Part shown: positions 9,258-21,676 of the stretch, one piece after another
Position numbering within the stretch: position 1 is the first letter of the stretch
How the letters are laid out: the number at the start of each line of letters is the position of its first letter
Assembly: GCA_963965975.1 (NCBI GenBank)
Contig: OZ014418.1
Location: 4,848,775 to 4,912,774, forward strand
Reading direction: 5' to 3'
DNA: 64,000 bases
Source: Xestospongia bergquistia
Lineage: Eukaryota > Porifera > Demospongiae > Haplosclerida > Petrosiidae
The notes under the pieces: model-generated
The model's database searches: none
The model's input: the letters and a program-made list of their open reading frames with translations, nothing else
What the model was told of the DNA's origin: nothing
Position numbers and translations under genes: made by a program

Positions 9258-10545
9258 CTAAAGTCTTTAATTTAAAGACTTTAGAAGGTTTAGACTATTG
9301 GGTAAAGTTTATAAGGTAGACTGCTAAGTTTAAAGGACTCTATGGGACTAAAGAAATGAACTGCTATTAACAGTTCAGTAAGAATGGTTGCATTAACGCT
9401 CTAAAGTCTTTAATTTAAAGACTTTAGAAGGTTTAGAGTATTGAGTGAAGTTTATAAAGTAAACAGCTCAGTCTAAAGGGCTCTATGAAACTAACTAAAT
9501 AAACTATTATTAACAGTTCAGTAAGTTGGTTTGCATTAACACTCTAAAGTCTTTAAATTAAAGACTTTAGAAGGTTTAGACTATTGAGCGAAGTTTATAA
9601 AGTAAACTGGTCAGTCTAAAGGACACTATGAAACTAACTAAATAAACTGTTATTAACAGTTTAGTAAGTTCGTTTGCATTAACACTCTAAAGTCATTAAT
9701 TTAAAGACTTTAGAAGGTTTAGACTATTGAGTAAAGTTTATAAAGTAAACTGCTCAGTGTAAAGGACTCTATGGGACTAAAGAAATAAACTGCTATTAAC
9801 AGTTTAGTAAGTTTGTTTGCATTAACGCTCTAAAGTCTTTAATTTAAAGACTTTAGAAGCTTTAGAGATTTGAGTGAAGTTTATAAAGTAAACAGCTCGG
9901 TCTAAAGGGCTCTATGAAACAAACTAAATAAACTATTATTAACAGTTTAGTAAGTTAGTTTGTGATAACACTCTAAAGTCTTTAATTTAAAGACTTTAGA
10001 AGGTTTAGACTATTGAGTGAAGTTTGTAAAGTAAACTGATAGGTCTAAAGGACTCTATGGGACTAACTAAATTAACTGTTCTTAACAGTTTAGTAAGTTG
10101 GTTTGCATTAACACTCTAAAGTCTTTAATTTAAAGACTTTAGAATGTTTAAACTATTGACTAAAGTTTATAAAGTAAACTGCTCAGTCTAAAGGACTCTA
10201 TCAGACTAAAGACATAAACTGCTATTAACAGTTTAGTAAGTTGGTTTGCATTAACCCTCTAAAGTCTTTAATTTAAAGACTTTAGAAGGTTTAGACTATT
10301 GAGTGAAGTTTTTCAAAGTAAACTTACAGGTCTAAAGGACTCTATGGGACTAAATAAATTAACTGCTTTTAACAGTTTAGGAACTTTGTTTCCATTAACA
10401 CTCTGAAGTCTTTCATTTAAAGACTTTAGAAGGTTTAAACAATTGAGTAAAGTTTATAAAGTAAACTGCTCAGTCTAAAGGACTCTATGGGACAAAAGAA
10501 ATAAACTGCTATTAACAGTTTAGTAAGTTGGTTTGCATTAACACT
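9258..10545 (+). repeat. 9-mer derivative of the 10-mer HOR
   Basis: The order is C E D F E B A B' A. It repeats the preceding unit but lacks the A monomer between E and B: at about 10015 an E tail is followed directly by gagtgaagtttgtaaag. Markers in the second half therefore repeat at +1288 (8791 to 10079, 8911 to 10199) while markers in the first half repeat at +1431. The change is a loss of exactly one monomer, as expected from in-register unequal exchange. Confidence 0.8.
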
Positions 10546-10688
10546 CTAAAGTCTTTAATTTAAAGACTTTAGAAGGTTTAGACTATTGGGTAAAGTTTAT
10601 AAAGGAAACTGCTCAGTCTAAAGGACTCTATGGGACTAACTAAATTAACTGTTATTAACAGTTTAGTATGTTGGTTTGCAATAACACT
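10546..10688 (+). repeat. Chimeric C/A/B monomer
   Basis: The left part is class C (gactattgggtaaagtttata), the middle is class A (aactgctcagtctaaagg), and the right part is class B (gggactaactaaattaactgttatt). This looks like the scar of one or two exchanges at the end of the 9-mer unit. It also has aaaggaaac in place of aaagtaaac, shared with the A monomer near 11030. Confidence 0.7.
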
Positions 10689-11046
10689 CTAAAGTCTTTA
10701 ATTTAAAGACTTTAGACGGTTTAGACTATTGAGTAAAGTTTATAAAGTAAACTGCTCAGTGTAAAGGACTCTATGGGACTAAAGAAATAAACTGCTATTA
10801 ACAGTTTAGTAAGTTTGTTTGCATTAACGCTCTAAAGTCTTTAATTTAAAGACTTTAGAAGGTTTAGAGTATTGAGTGAAGTTTATAAAGTAAACAGCTC
10901 AGTCTAAAGGGCTGTATGAAACTGACAAAATAAACTCTTATTAACAGTTTTGTAAGTTAGTTTGTTATAACACTCTAAAGTCTTTAATTTAAAGACTTTA
11001 GAAGGTTTAGACTATTGAATAAAGTTTATAAAGGAAACTGCTCAGT

Positions 11047-14000
11047 CTAAAGGACTCTATGGGATTAAAGAAATAAACTGCTATTAAGAGTTTAGTAAGT
11101 TGGTTTGCATTAATCCTCTAAAGTCTTTAATTTAAAGACTTTAGAAGGTTTAGACTATTGAGTGAAGTTTTTTAAAGTAAAATGATAGGTCTAAAGGACT
11201 CTATGGGACTAACTAAATTAACTGCTATTAACGGTTTAGTAAGTACGTTTGCATTAACACTCTAAAATCTTTAATTTAAAGACCTTAAAAGGTTTAAACT
11301 ATTGAGTAAAGTTTATAAAGTAAACTGCTCAGTCTAAAGGACTCTATGGGACTAAAGAAATAAACTGCTATTAACAGTTTAGTAAGTTTGTTTGCATTAA
11401 CACTCTAAAGTCTTTAATTAAATAACTTTAGAAGGTTTAGACTATTGGGTAAAGTTTATAAGGTAGACTGCTAAGTTTAAAGGACTCTATGGGACTAAAG
11501 AAATAAACTGCTATTAACAGTTCAGTAAGTTTTTTTGCATTAACACTCTAAAGTCTTTAAATTAAAGACTTTAGAATGTTTAGACTATTGAGCGAAGTTT
11601 ATAAAGTAAACTGGTCAGTCTAAAGGACTCTATGAAACTAACAAAATAAACTGTTATTAACAGTTTAGTAAGTTCGTATGCATTAACACTCTAAAGTCTT
11701 TAATTTAAAGACTTTAGAAGGTTTAGACTATTGAGTAAAGTTTATAAAGAAAACTGCTCAGTTTAAAGGACTCTATGGGACAAAAGAAATAAACTGCTAT
11801 TAACAGTTTAGTAAGTTTGTTTGCATTAACCCTCTAAAGTCTTTAATTTAAAGACTTTAGAAGGTTTAGACTATTGCGTGAAGTTTGTAAAGTAAACTGA
11901 TAGTTCTAAAGGACTCTATGGGACTCACTAAATTAACTGTTATTAACAGTTTAGTAAGTTGGTTTGCATTAACACTCTAAAGTCTTTAATTTAAAGACTT
12001 TAGAAGGTTTAAACTATTGAGTAAAGTTTATAAAGTAAACTGCTCAGTCTAAAGGACTCTATGGGACTAAAAAAATAAACTGCTATTAACATTTTAGTAA
12101 GTTGGTTTGCATTAACACTCTAAAGTCTTTAATTTAAAGACTTTAGAAGGTTTAGACTAATGAGTGAAGTTTTTTAAAGTAAACTGATAGGTCTAAAGGA
12201 CTCTATGGGACTAACTAAATAAACTGTTATTATCAGTTTAGTAAGTTTGTTTGCATTAACGCTCTAAAGTCTTTAATTTAAAGACTTTAGAAGGTTTAGA
12301 GTATTGAGTGAAGTTTATAAAGTAAACAGCTCAGTCTAAAGGGCTCTATGAAACTAACTAAATAAACTATTATTAACAGTTTAGTAAGTTAGTTTGTGAT
12401 AACACTCTAAAGTCTTTAATTTAAAAACTTTAGAAGGTTTAGACTATTGAGTAAAGTTTATAATGTAAACTGCTCAGTCTAAAGAACTCTTTGGGACTAA
12501 AGAAATAAACTGCTATTAACAGTTTAGTAAGTTGGTTTGCAATAACGCTCTAAAGTCTTTAATTTAAAGACTTTAGAAGGTTTAGACTATTGAGTGAAGT
12601 TTGTAAAGTAAACTGATAGGTCTAAAGGACTCTATGAGACTAACTAAATTAACTGTTATTAACAGTTTAGTAAGTTGGTTTGCATTAACACTCTAAAGTC
12701 TTTAATTTAAAGACTTTAAAAGGTTTAAACAATTGAGTAAAGTTTATAAAGTAAACTGCTCAGTCTAAAGGACTCTATGGGACTAAAGAAATAAACTGCT
12801 ATTGACAGTTTAGTAAGTTGGTTTGCATTAACCCTCTAAAGTCTTTAATTTAAAGACTTTAGAAGGTTTAGACTATTGAGTGAAGTTTTTTAAAGTAAAC
12901 TGATAGGTCTAAAGGACTCTATGGGACTAACTAAATTAACTGCTATTAACAGTTTTGTAAGTTCGTTTGCATTAACACTCTAAAGTCTTTAATTTAAAGA
13001 CTTTAGAAGGTTTAAACTATTGAGTAAAGTTTATAAAGTAACTGCTCAGTCTAAAGGACTCTATGGGACTAAACAAAAAAACTGCTATTAACAGTGCAGT
13101 AAGTTGGTTTGCATTAACACTCTAAAGTCTTTAATTTAAAGACTTTAGAAGGTTTAGACTATTGGGTAAAGTTTATAAGGTAGACTGCTAAGTTTAAAGG
13201 ACTCTATGAGACTAAATAAATGAACTGCTATTAACAGTTCAGTTAGTTGCTTTGCATTAACACTCTAAAGTCTTTAAATTAAAGACATTAGAAGGTTTAG
13301 ACTATTGAGCGAAGTTAATAAAGTAAACTGGTCAGTCTAAAGGACTCTATGAAACTAACTAAATAAACTGTTATTAACAGTTTAGTAAGTTCGTTTGCAT
13401 TAACACTCTAAAGTCTTTAATTTAAAGACTTTAGAAGGTTTAGACTATTGAGTAAAGTTTATAAAGTAAACTGCTCAGTGTAAAGGACTCTATGGGACTA
13501 AAGATATAAACTGCTATTAACAGTTTAGTAAGTTTGTTTGCATTAACTCTCTAAAGTCTTTAATTTAAAGACTTTAGAAGGTTTAGAGTATTGAGTGAAG
13601 TTTATAAAGTAAACAGCTCAGTCTACAGGGCTCTATGAAACTAACTAAATAAACTGTTATTAACAGTTTAGTAAGTTAGTTTGTGATAACACTCTAAAGT
13701 CTTTAATTTAAAGACTTTAGATGGTTTAGACTATTGAGTAAAGTTTATAAAGTAAACTGCTCAGTCTAAAGGACTCTATGGGACAAAAGAAATAAACTGC
13801 TATTAACAGTTTAGTAAGTTGGTTTGCATTAACACTCTAATGTCTTTAATTTAAAGACTTTAGAATGTTTAGACTATTGGGTAAAGTTTATAAGGTAGAC
13901 TGCTAACTTTAAAGGACTCTATGGGACTATAGAAATAAACTGCTATTAACAGTTCAGTAAGTTTTTTTGCGTTAACACTCTAAAGTCTTTAAATTAAAGA

Positions 14001-15479
14001 CTTTAGAAGGTTTAGACTATAGAGCGAAGTTTATAAAGTAAACTGGTCAGTGTAAAGGACTCTATGAAACTAACAAAATAAACTGTTATTAACAGTTTAG
14101 TAAGTTCGTTTGCATTAACACTCTAAAGTCTTTAATTTAAAGACTTTAGAAGGTTTAGACTATTGAGTAATGTTTATAAAGTAAACTGCTCAGTCTAAAG
14201 GACTCTATGGGACAAAAGAAATAAACTGCTATTAACAGTTTAGTAAGTTTGTTTGCATTAACCCCCTAAAGTCTTTAATTTAAAGACTTTAGAAGGTTTA
14301 GAGTATTGAGTGAAGTTTATAAAGTAAACAGCTCAGTCTAAAGGGCTCTATGAAACTAACTATATAAACTGCTGTTAACAGTTTAGTAAGTTGGTTTGAA
14401 TTAACACTCAAAAGTCTTTAAATTAAAGACTTTAAAAGGTTTAGGCTATTGAGTGAAGTTTGTAAAGTAAACTGATAGGTCTAAAGGACTCTGTGGGACT
14501 AACTAAATAAACTCTTATTAACAGTTTAGTAAGTTGGTTTGCATTAACACTCTAAAGTCTTTAATTTAAAGACTTTAGAAGGTTTACACTATTGAGTAAA
14601 GTTCATAAAGTAAACTGCTCAGTCTAAAGGACTCTATGGGACTAACGAAATAAACTGCTATTAACAGTTTAGTAAGTTGGTTTGCATTAACACTCTAAAG
14701 TCTTTAATTTAAAGACTTTAGAAGGTTTAGACTATTGATTGAAGTTTTTTAAAGTAAACTGATAGGTCTAAAGGACTCTATGGCACTAAATAAATTAACT
14801 GCTGTTAACAGTTTAGTAAGTTGGTTTGAATTAACACTCAAAAGTCTTTAAATTAAAGACTTTAAAAGGTTTAGGCTATTGAGTGAAGTTTGTAAAGTAA
14901 ACTGATAGGTCTAAAGGATTCTATGGGACTAACTAAATAAACTCTTATTAACAGTTTAGTAAGTTGGTTTGCATTAACACTCTAAAGTCTTTAATTTAAA
15001 GACTTTAGAAGGTTTACACTATTGAGTAAAGTTCATGAAGTAAACTGCTCAGTCTAAAGGACTCTATGGGACTAAAGAAATAAACTGCTATTAACAGTTT
15101 AGTAAGTTGGTTTGCATTAACCCTCTAAAGTCTATAATTTAAAGACTTTAGAAGGTTTAGACTATTGATTGAAGTTTTTTAAAGTAAACTGATAGGTCTA
15201 AAGGACTCTATGGGACTAAATAAATTAACTGCTATTAACAGTTTAGTAAGTTTCTTTGCATTAACATTCTAAAGTCTTTAATTTAAAGACTTTAGAAGGT
15301 TTAAACCATTGAGTAAAGTTTATAAAGAAAACTGGTCAGTCTAAAGGACTCTATAGGACTAAATAAACTGCTATTAACAGTTTAGTAAGTTGGTTTGCAT
15401 TAACACTCTAAAGTCTTTAATTTAAAGACTTTAGAAGGTTTAGACTATTGGGTAAAGTTTATAAGGTAGACTGCTAAGT
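11047..15479 (+). repeat. 31-mer HOR, copy 1 (4433 bp)
   Basis: Markers repeat at exactly +4433 (31 x 143): acggtttagtaagtacg (11231 and 15664) and ctaaagaactctttggg (12481 and 16914). The unit holds A, B, B', C, D, E and F monomers in mixed order. The left edge is inferred from the chimeric monomer at the start of copy 2, where class C sequence switches at 15480 into sequence matching 11047. A nested 3-mer duplication (14369-15228) is present in this copy only. Confidence 0.85.
14369..15228 (+). repeat. 3-mer tandem duplication (2 x 430 bp)
   Basis: The variant gttaacagtttagtaagtt followed by ggtttgaattaacactc occurs at 14391 and again at 14821, a step of 430 (3 x 143 + 1). The following markers, actcttattaacag, gtttacactattg, gttcat(a/g)aagtaaac and gattgaagttttttaaag, repeat with it. 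The paralogous stretch in 31-mer copy 2 (about 18780-19220) has only one unit. A loss in copy 2 is the alternative to a gain here. Confidence 0.8.
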
Positions 15480-15550
15480 CTAAAGGACTCTATGGGATTA
15501 AAGAAATAAACTGCTATTAAGAGTTTAGTAAGTTGGTTTGCATTAATCCT
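15408..15550 (+). repeat. Chimeric C/A junction monomer of the 31-mer duplication
   Basis: The left part is class C (gactattgggtaaagtttataaggtagactgctaagt). From 15480 it becomes ctaaaggactctatgggattaaag, which matches 11047 onward. The exchange point is within a base or two of 15480. Confidence 0.8.
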
Positions 15551-18500
15551 CTAAAGTCTTTAATTTAAAGACTTTAGAAGGTTTAGACTATTGAGTGAAG
15601 TTTTTTAAAGTAAAATGATAGGTCTAAAGGACTCTATGGGACTAACTAAATTAACTGCTATTAACGGTTTAGTAAGTACGTTTGCATTAACACTCTAAAA
15701 TCTGTAATTTAAAGACCTTAAAAGGTTTAAACTACTGAGTAAAGTTTATAAAGTAAACTGCTCAGTCTAAAGGACTCTATGGGACTAAAGAAATAAACTG
15801 CTATTAACAGTTTAGAAAGTTGGTTTGCATTAACAGTCCAAAGTCTTTAATTAAATAACTTTAGAAGGTTTAGACTATTGGGTAAAGTTTATAAGGTAGA
15901 CTGCTAAGTTTAAAGGACTCTATGGGACTAAAGAAATAAACTGCTATTAACAGTTCAGTAAGTTTTTTTGCATTAACACTCTAAAGTCTTTAAATTAAAG
16001 ACTTTAGAATGTTTAGACTATTGAGCGAAGTTTATAAAGTAAACTGGTCAGTCTAAAGGACTCTATGAAACTAACAAAATAAACTGTTATTAACAGTTTA
16101 GTAACTTCGTATGCATTAACACTCTAAAGTCTTTAATTTAAAGACTTTAGAAGGTTTAGACTATTGAGTAAAGTTTATAAAGAAAACTGCTCAGTTTAAA
16201 GGACTCTATGGGACAAAAGAAATAAACTGCTATTAACAGTTTAGTAAGTTGGTTTGCATTAACCCTCTAAAGTCTTTAATTTAAAGACTTTAGAAGGTTT
16301 AGACTATTGAGTGAAGTTTGTAAAGTAAACTGATAGTTCTAAAGGACTTTATGGGACTCACTAAATTAACTGCTATTAACAGTTTAGTAAGTTTTTTTGC
16401 ATTAACACTCTAAAGTCTTTAATTTAAAGACTTTAGAAGGTTTAAACTATTGAGTAAAGTTTATAAAGTAAACTGCTCAGTCTAAAGGACTCTATGGGAC
16501 TAAAAAAATAAACTGCTATTAACATTTTAGTAAGTTGGTTTGCGTTAACACTCTAAAGTCTTTAATTTAAAGACTTTAGAAGGTTTAGACTAATGAGTGA
16601 AGTTTTTTAAAGTAAACTTATAGGTCTAAAGGACTCTATGGGACTAACTAAATTAACTGCTATTAACAGTTTAGTAAGTTTGTTTGCATTAACGCTCTAA
16701 AGTCTTTAATTTAAAGACTTTAGAAGGTTTAGAGTATTGAGTGAAGTTTATAAAGTAAACAGCTCAGTCTAAAGGGCTCTATGAAACTAACTAAATAAAC
16801 TATTATTAACAGTTTAGTAAGTTAGTTTGTGATAACACTCCAAAGTCTTTAATTTAAAGACTTTAGAAGGTTTAGACTATTGAGTAAAGTTTATAATGTA
16901 AACTGCTCAGTCTAAAGAACTCTTTGGGACTAAAGAAATAAACTGCTATTAACAGTTTAGTAAGTTGGTTTGCAATAACGCTCTAAAGTCTTTAATTTAA
17001 AGACTTTAGAAGGTTTAGACTATTGAGTGAAGTTTGTAAAGTAAACTGATAGGTCTAAAGGACTCTATGGGACTAACTAAATTAACTGTTATTAACAGTT
17101 TAGTAAGTTGGTTTGCATTAACACTCTAAAGTCTTTAATTTAAAGACTTTAAAAGGTTTAAACAATTGAGTAAAGTTTATAAAGTAAACTGCTCAGTCTA
17201 AAGGACTCTATGGGACTAAAGAAATAAACTGCTATTGACAGTTTAGTAAGTTGGTTTGCATTAACCCTCTAAAGTCTTTAATTTAAAGACTTTAGAAGGT
17301 TTAGACTATTGAGTGAAGTTTTTTAAAGTAAACTGATAGGTCTAAAGGACTCTATGGGACTAACTAAATTAACTGCTATTAACAGTTTTGTAAGTTCGTT
17401 TGCATTAACACTCTAAAGTCTTTAATTTAAAGACTTTAGAAGGTTTAAACTATTGAGTAAAGTTTATAAAGTAACTGCTCAGTCTAAAGGACTCTATGGG
17501 ACTAAACAAAAAAACTGCTATTAACAGTGCAGTAAGTTGGTTTGCATTAACACTCTAAAGTCTTTAATTTAAAGACTTTAGAATATTTAGACTATTGGGT
17601 AAAGTTTATAAGGTAGACTGCTAAGTTTAAAGGACTCTATGAGACTAAATAAATGAACTGCTATTAACAGTTCAGTTAGTTGCTTTGCATTAACACTCTA
17701 AAGTCTTTAAATTAAAGACTTTAGAAGGTTTAGACTATTGAGCGAAGTTTATGAAGTAAACTGGTCAGTCTAAAGGACTCTATGAAACTAACTAAATAAA
17801 CTGTTATTAACAGTTTAGTAAGTTCGTTTGCATTAACACTCTAAAGTCTTGAATTTAAAGACTTTAGAAGGTTTAGACTATTGAGTAAAGTTTATAAAGT
17901 AAACTGCTCAGTGTAAAGGACTCTATGGGACTAAAGATATAAACTGCTATTAACAGTTTAGTAAGTTTGTTTGCATTAACTCTCTAAAGTCTTTAATTTA
18001 AAGACTTTAGAAGGTTTAGAGTATTGAGTGAAGTTTATAAAGTAAACAGCTCAGTCTACAGGGCTCTATGAAACTAACTAAATAAACTATTATTAACAGT
18101 TTAGTAAGTTAGTTTGTGATAACACTCTAAAGTCTTTAATTTAAAGACTTTAGATGGTTTAGACTATTGAGTAAAGTTTATAAAATAAACTGCTCAGTCT
18201 AAAGGACTCTATGGGACAAAAGAAATAAACTGCTATTAACAGTTTAGTAAGTTGGTTTGCATTAACACTAATGTCTTTAATTTAAAGACTTTAGAATTTT
18301 TAGACTATTGGGTAAAGTTTATAAGGTAGACTGCTAACTTTAAAGGACTCTATGGGACTATAGAAATAAACTCCTATTAACAGTTCAGTAAGTTTTTTTG
18401 CATTAACACTCTAAACTCTTTAAATTAAAGACTTTAGAAGGTTTAGACTATAGAGCGAAGTTTATAAAGTAAACTGGTCAGTCTAAAGGACTCTATGAAA

Positions 18501-19480
18501 CTAACAAAATAAACTGTTATTAACAGTTTAGTAAGTTCGTTTGCATTAACACTCTAAAGTCTTTAATTTAAAGACTTTAGAAGGTTTAGACTATTGAGTA
18601 AAGTTTATAAAGTAAACTGCTCAGTCTAAAGGACTCTATGGGACAAAAGAAATAAACTGCTATTAACAGTTCAGTAAGTTTGTTTGCATTAACGCCCTAA
18701 AGTCTTTAGTTTAAAGACTTTAGAAGGTTTAGAGTATTGAGTGAAGTTTATAAAGTAAACAGCTCAGTCTAAAGGGCTCTATGAAACTAACTATATAAAC
18801 TGCTGTTAACAGTTTAGTAAGTTGGTTTGAATTAACAGTCAAAAGTCTTTAAATTAAAGACTTTAAAAGGTTTAGGCTATTGAGTGAAGTTTGTAAAGTA
18901 AACTGATAGGTCTAAAGGACTCTATGGGACTAACTAAATAAACTCTTATTAACAGTTTAGTAGGTTGGTTTGCATTAACACTCTAAAGTCTTTAATTTAA
19001 AGACTTTAGAAGGTTTAGACTATTGAGTAAAGTTCATAAAGTAAACTGCTCAGTCTAAACGACTCTATGGGACTAAAGAAATAAACTGCTATTAACAGTT
19101 TAGTAAGTTGGTTTGCATTAACCCTCTAAAGTCTTTAATTTAAAGACTTTAGAAGGTTTAGACTATTGATTGAAGTTTTTTAAAGTAAACTGATAGGTCT
19201 AAAGGACTCTATGGGACTAAATAAATTAACTGCTATTAACAGTTTAGTAAGTTCGTTTGCATTAACATTCTAAAGTCTTTAATTTAAAGACTTTAGAAGG
19301 TTTAAACCATTGAGTAAAGTTTATAAAGAAAACTGGTCAGTCTAAAGGACTCTATAGGACTAAATAAACTGCTATTAACAGTTTAGTAAGTTGGTTTGCA
19401 TTAACACTCTAAAGTCTTTAATTTAAAGACTTTAGAAGGTTTAGACTATTGGGTAAAGTTTATAAGGTAGACTGCTAAGT
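15480..19480 (+). repeat. 31-mer HOR, copy 2 (about 4.0 kb)
   Basis: This copy follows 11047-15479 at +4433 until a 2-bp difference at the P1 near 18268 (attaacactaatg against attaacactctaatg), then at +4431. It lacks the 430-bp 3-mer duplication seen in copy 1, so it ends near 19480, where normal class C sequence resumes (aagtttaaggg). Its right part overlaps the first copy of the 26-mer described below. Confidence 0.8.
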
Positions 19481-21676
19481 TTAAGGGAGTCTATGGGACT
19501 AAAGAAATGAACTGCTATTAACAGTTCAGTAAGTTTGTTTGCATTAACCTTCTAAAGTCTTTAATTTAAAGACTTTAGAAGGTTTAGACTATTGAGTGAA
19601 GTTTATAAAGTAAAAAGCTCAGTCTAAAGGGCTCTATGAAACTAACTAAATAAACTATTATTAACAGTTTAGTAAGTTGGTTTGCATTAACACTCTAAAG
19701 TCTTTAAATTAAAGACTTTAGAAGGTTTAGACTATTGAGCGAAGTTTATAAAGTAAACTGGTCAGTTTAAAGGACTCTATGAAACTAAGTAAATAAACTT
19801 TTATTAACACTTTAGTAAGTTCGTTTGCATTAACACTCTAAAGTCATTAATTTAAAGACTTTAGAAGGTTTAGACTATTGAGTAAAGCTTATAAAGTAAA
19901 CAGCTCAGTGTAAAGGACTCTATGGCACTAAAGAAATAAACTGCTATTAACAGTTTAGTAAGTTTGTTTGCATTAACGCTCTAAAGTCTTTAATTTAAAG
20001 ACTTTAGAAGGTTTAGAGTATTTAGTGAAGTTTATAAAGTAAACAGCTCAGTCTAAAGAGCTCTATGAAACTGACTAAATAAACTATTACTAACAGTTTA
20101 GTAAGTTAGTTTGTGATAACACACTAAAGTCTTTAATTTAAAGACTTTAGAAGTTTTAGACTATTGAGTAAAGTTTATAATGTAAACTGCTCAGTCTAAA
20201 GGACTCTATGGGACTAAAGAAATAAACTGCTATTAACAGTTTAGTAAGTTGGTTTGCATTAACCCTCTAAAGTCTTTAATTTAAAGACTTTAGAAGGTTT
20301 AGACTATTGAGTGAAGTTTGTAAAGTAAACTGATAGGTCTAAAGGACTCTATGGGACTAACTAAATTAACTGTTATTAACAGTTTAGTAAGTTGGTTTGC
20401 ATTAACACTCTAAAGTCTTTAATTTAAAGACTTTAGAAGGTTTAGACTATTGGGTAAAGTTTATAAGGTAAACTGCTAAGTTTAAAGGACTCTATGGGAC
20501 TAAAGAAATAAACTGCTATTAACAGTTCAGTAAGTTTTTTTGCATTAACACTCTAAAGTCTTTAAATTAAAGACTTTAGAAGGTTTAGACTATTGAGCGA
20601 AGTTTATAAAGTAAACTGGTCAGTCTAAAGGACTCTATGAAACAAACAAAATAAACTGTTATTAACAGTTAGTAAGTTCGCCTGCATTAACACTTTAAAG
20701 TCTTTAATTTAAAGACTTTAGAAGGTTTAAACTATTGAGGAAAGTTTATAAAGAAAACTGCTCAGTCTAAAGGACTCTATGGGACTAACTATATAAACTG
20801 CTGTTAACAGTTTAGTAAGTGGGTTTGCATTAACACTCTAAAGTCTTTAAATTAAAGACTTTAAAAGGTTTAGACTATTGAGTGAAGTTAGTAAAGTAAA
20901 CTGATAGGTCTAAAGGACTCTATGGGACTAACTAAATAAACTATTATTAACAGTTTAGTAAGTTAGTTTGTGATAACACTCTAAAGTCTTTAATTTAAAG
21001 ACTTTAGAAGGTTTAAACTATTGAGTAAAGTTTATAAAGTAAACTGCTCAGTCTAAAGGATTCTATGGGACTAAAAAATAAATTGCTATTAACATTTTAG
21101 TAAGTTGGTTTACATTAACACTCTAAAGTCTTTAATTTAAAGACTTTAGAAGGTTTAGACTATTGAGTGAAGTTTTTTAAAGTAAACTGATAGGTCTAAA
21201 GGACTCTATGGGACTAACTAAATTAACTGCTATTAACAGTTTAGTAATTTCGTTTGCATTAACACTCTAAAGTCTTTAATTTAAAGACTTTTGAAGGTTT
21301 AAACTATTGAGTAAGGTTTATAAAGTAAACTGCTCAGTCTAAAGGACTCTATGGGACTAAAGAAATAAACTGCTATTAACAGTTAAGTAAGTTGGTTTGC
21401 ATTAACACTCTAAAGTCTTTAAATTAAAGACTTTAAAAGGTTTACACTATTGACTGAAGTTTGTAAAGTAAACTGATAGGTCTAAAGGGCTCTATGAAAC
21501 TAACTAAATAAACTATTATTAACAGTTTAGTAAGTTTGTTTGTGATAACACTCTAAAGTCTTTAATTTAAAGACTGTAGAAGGTTGAAACTATTGAGTAA
21601 AGTTTATAAAGTAAACTGCTCAGTCTAAAGGACACTATAGGACTAACTAAATAAACTGCTATTAACAGATTAGTAA
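17965..21676 (+). repeat. 26-mer HOR, copy 1 (3712 bp)
   Basis: Markers repeat at +3712: attaacactaatg (18261 and 21973), the E variant gtctacagggctc (18049 and 21761), tatggcactaaag (19921 and 23633) and gtgggtttgcatt (20821 and 24533). 3712 is 26 x 143 minus 6, and the missing bases are small deletions inside the unit, such as attaacactaatg and cagttagtaagttcgcctg. Edges are placed to within about 20 bp. Confidence 0.85.
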
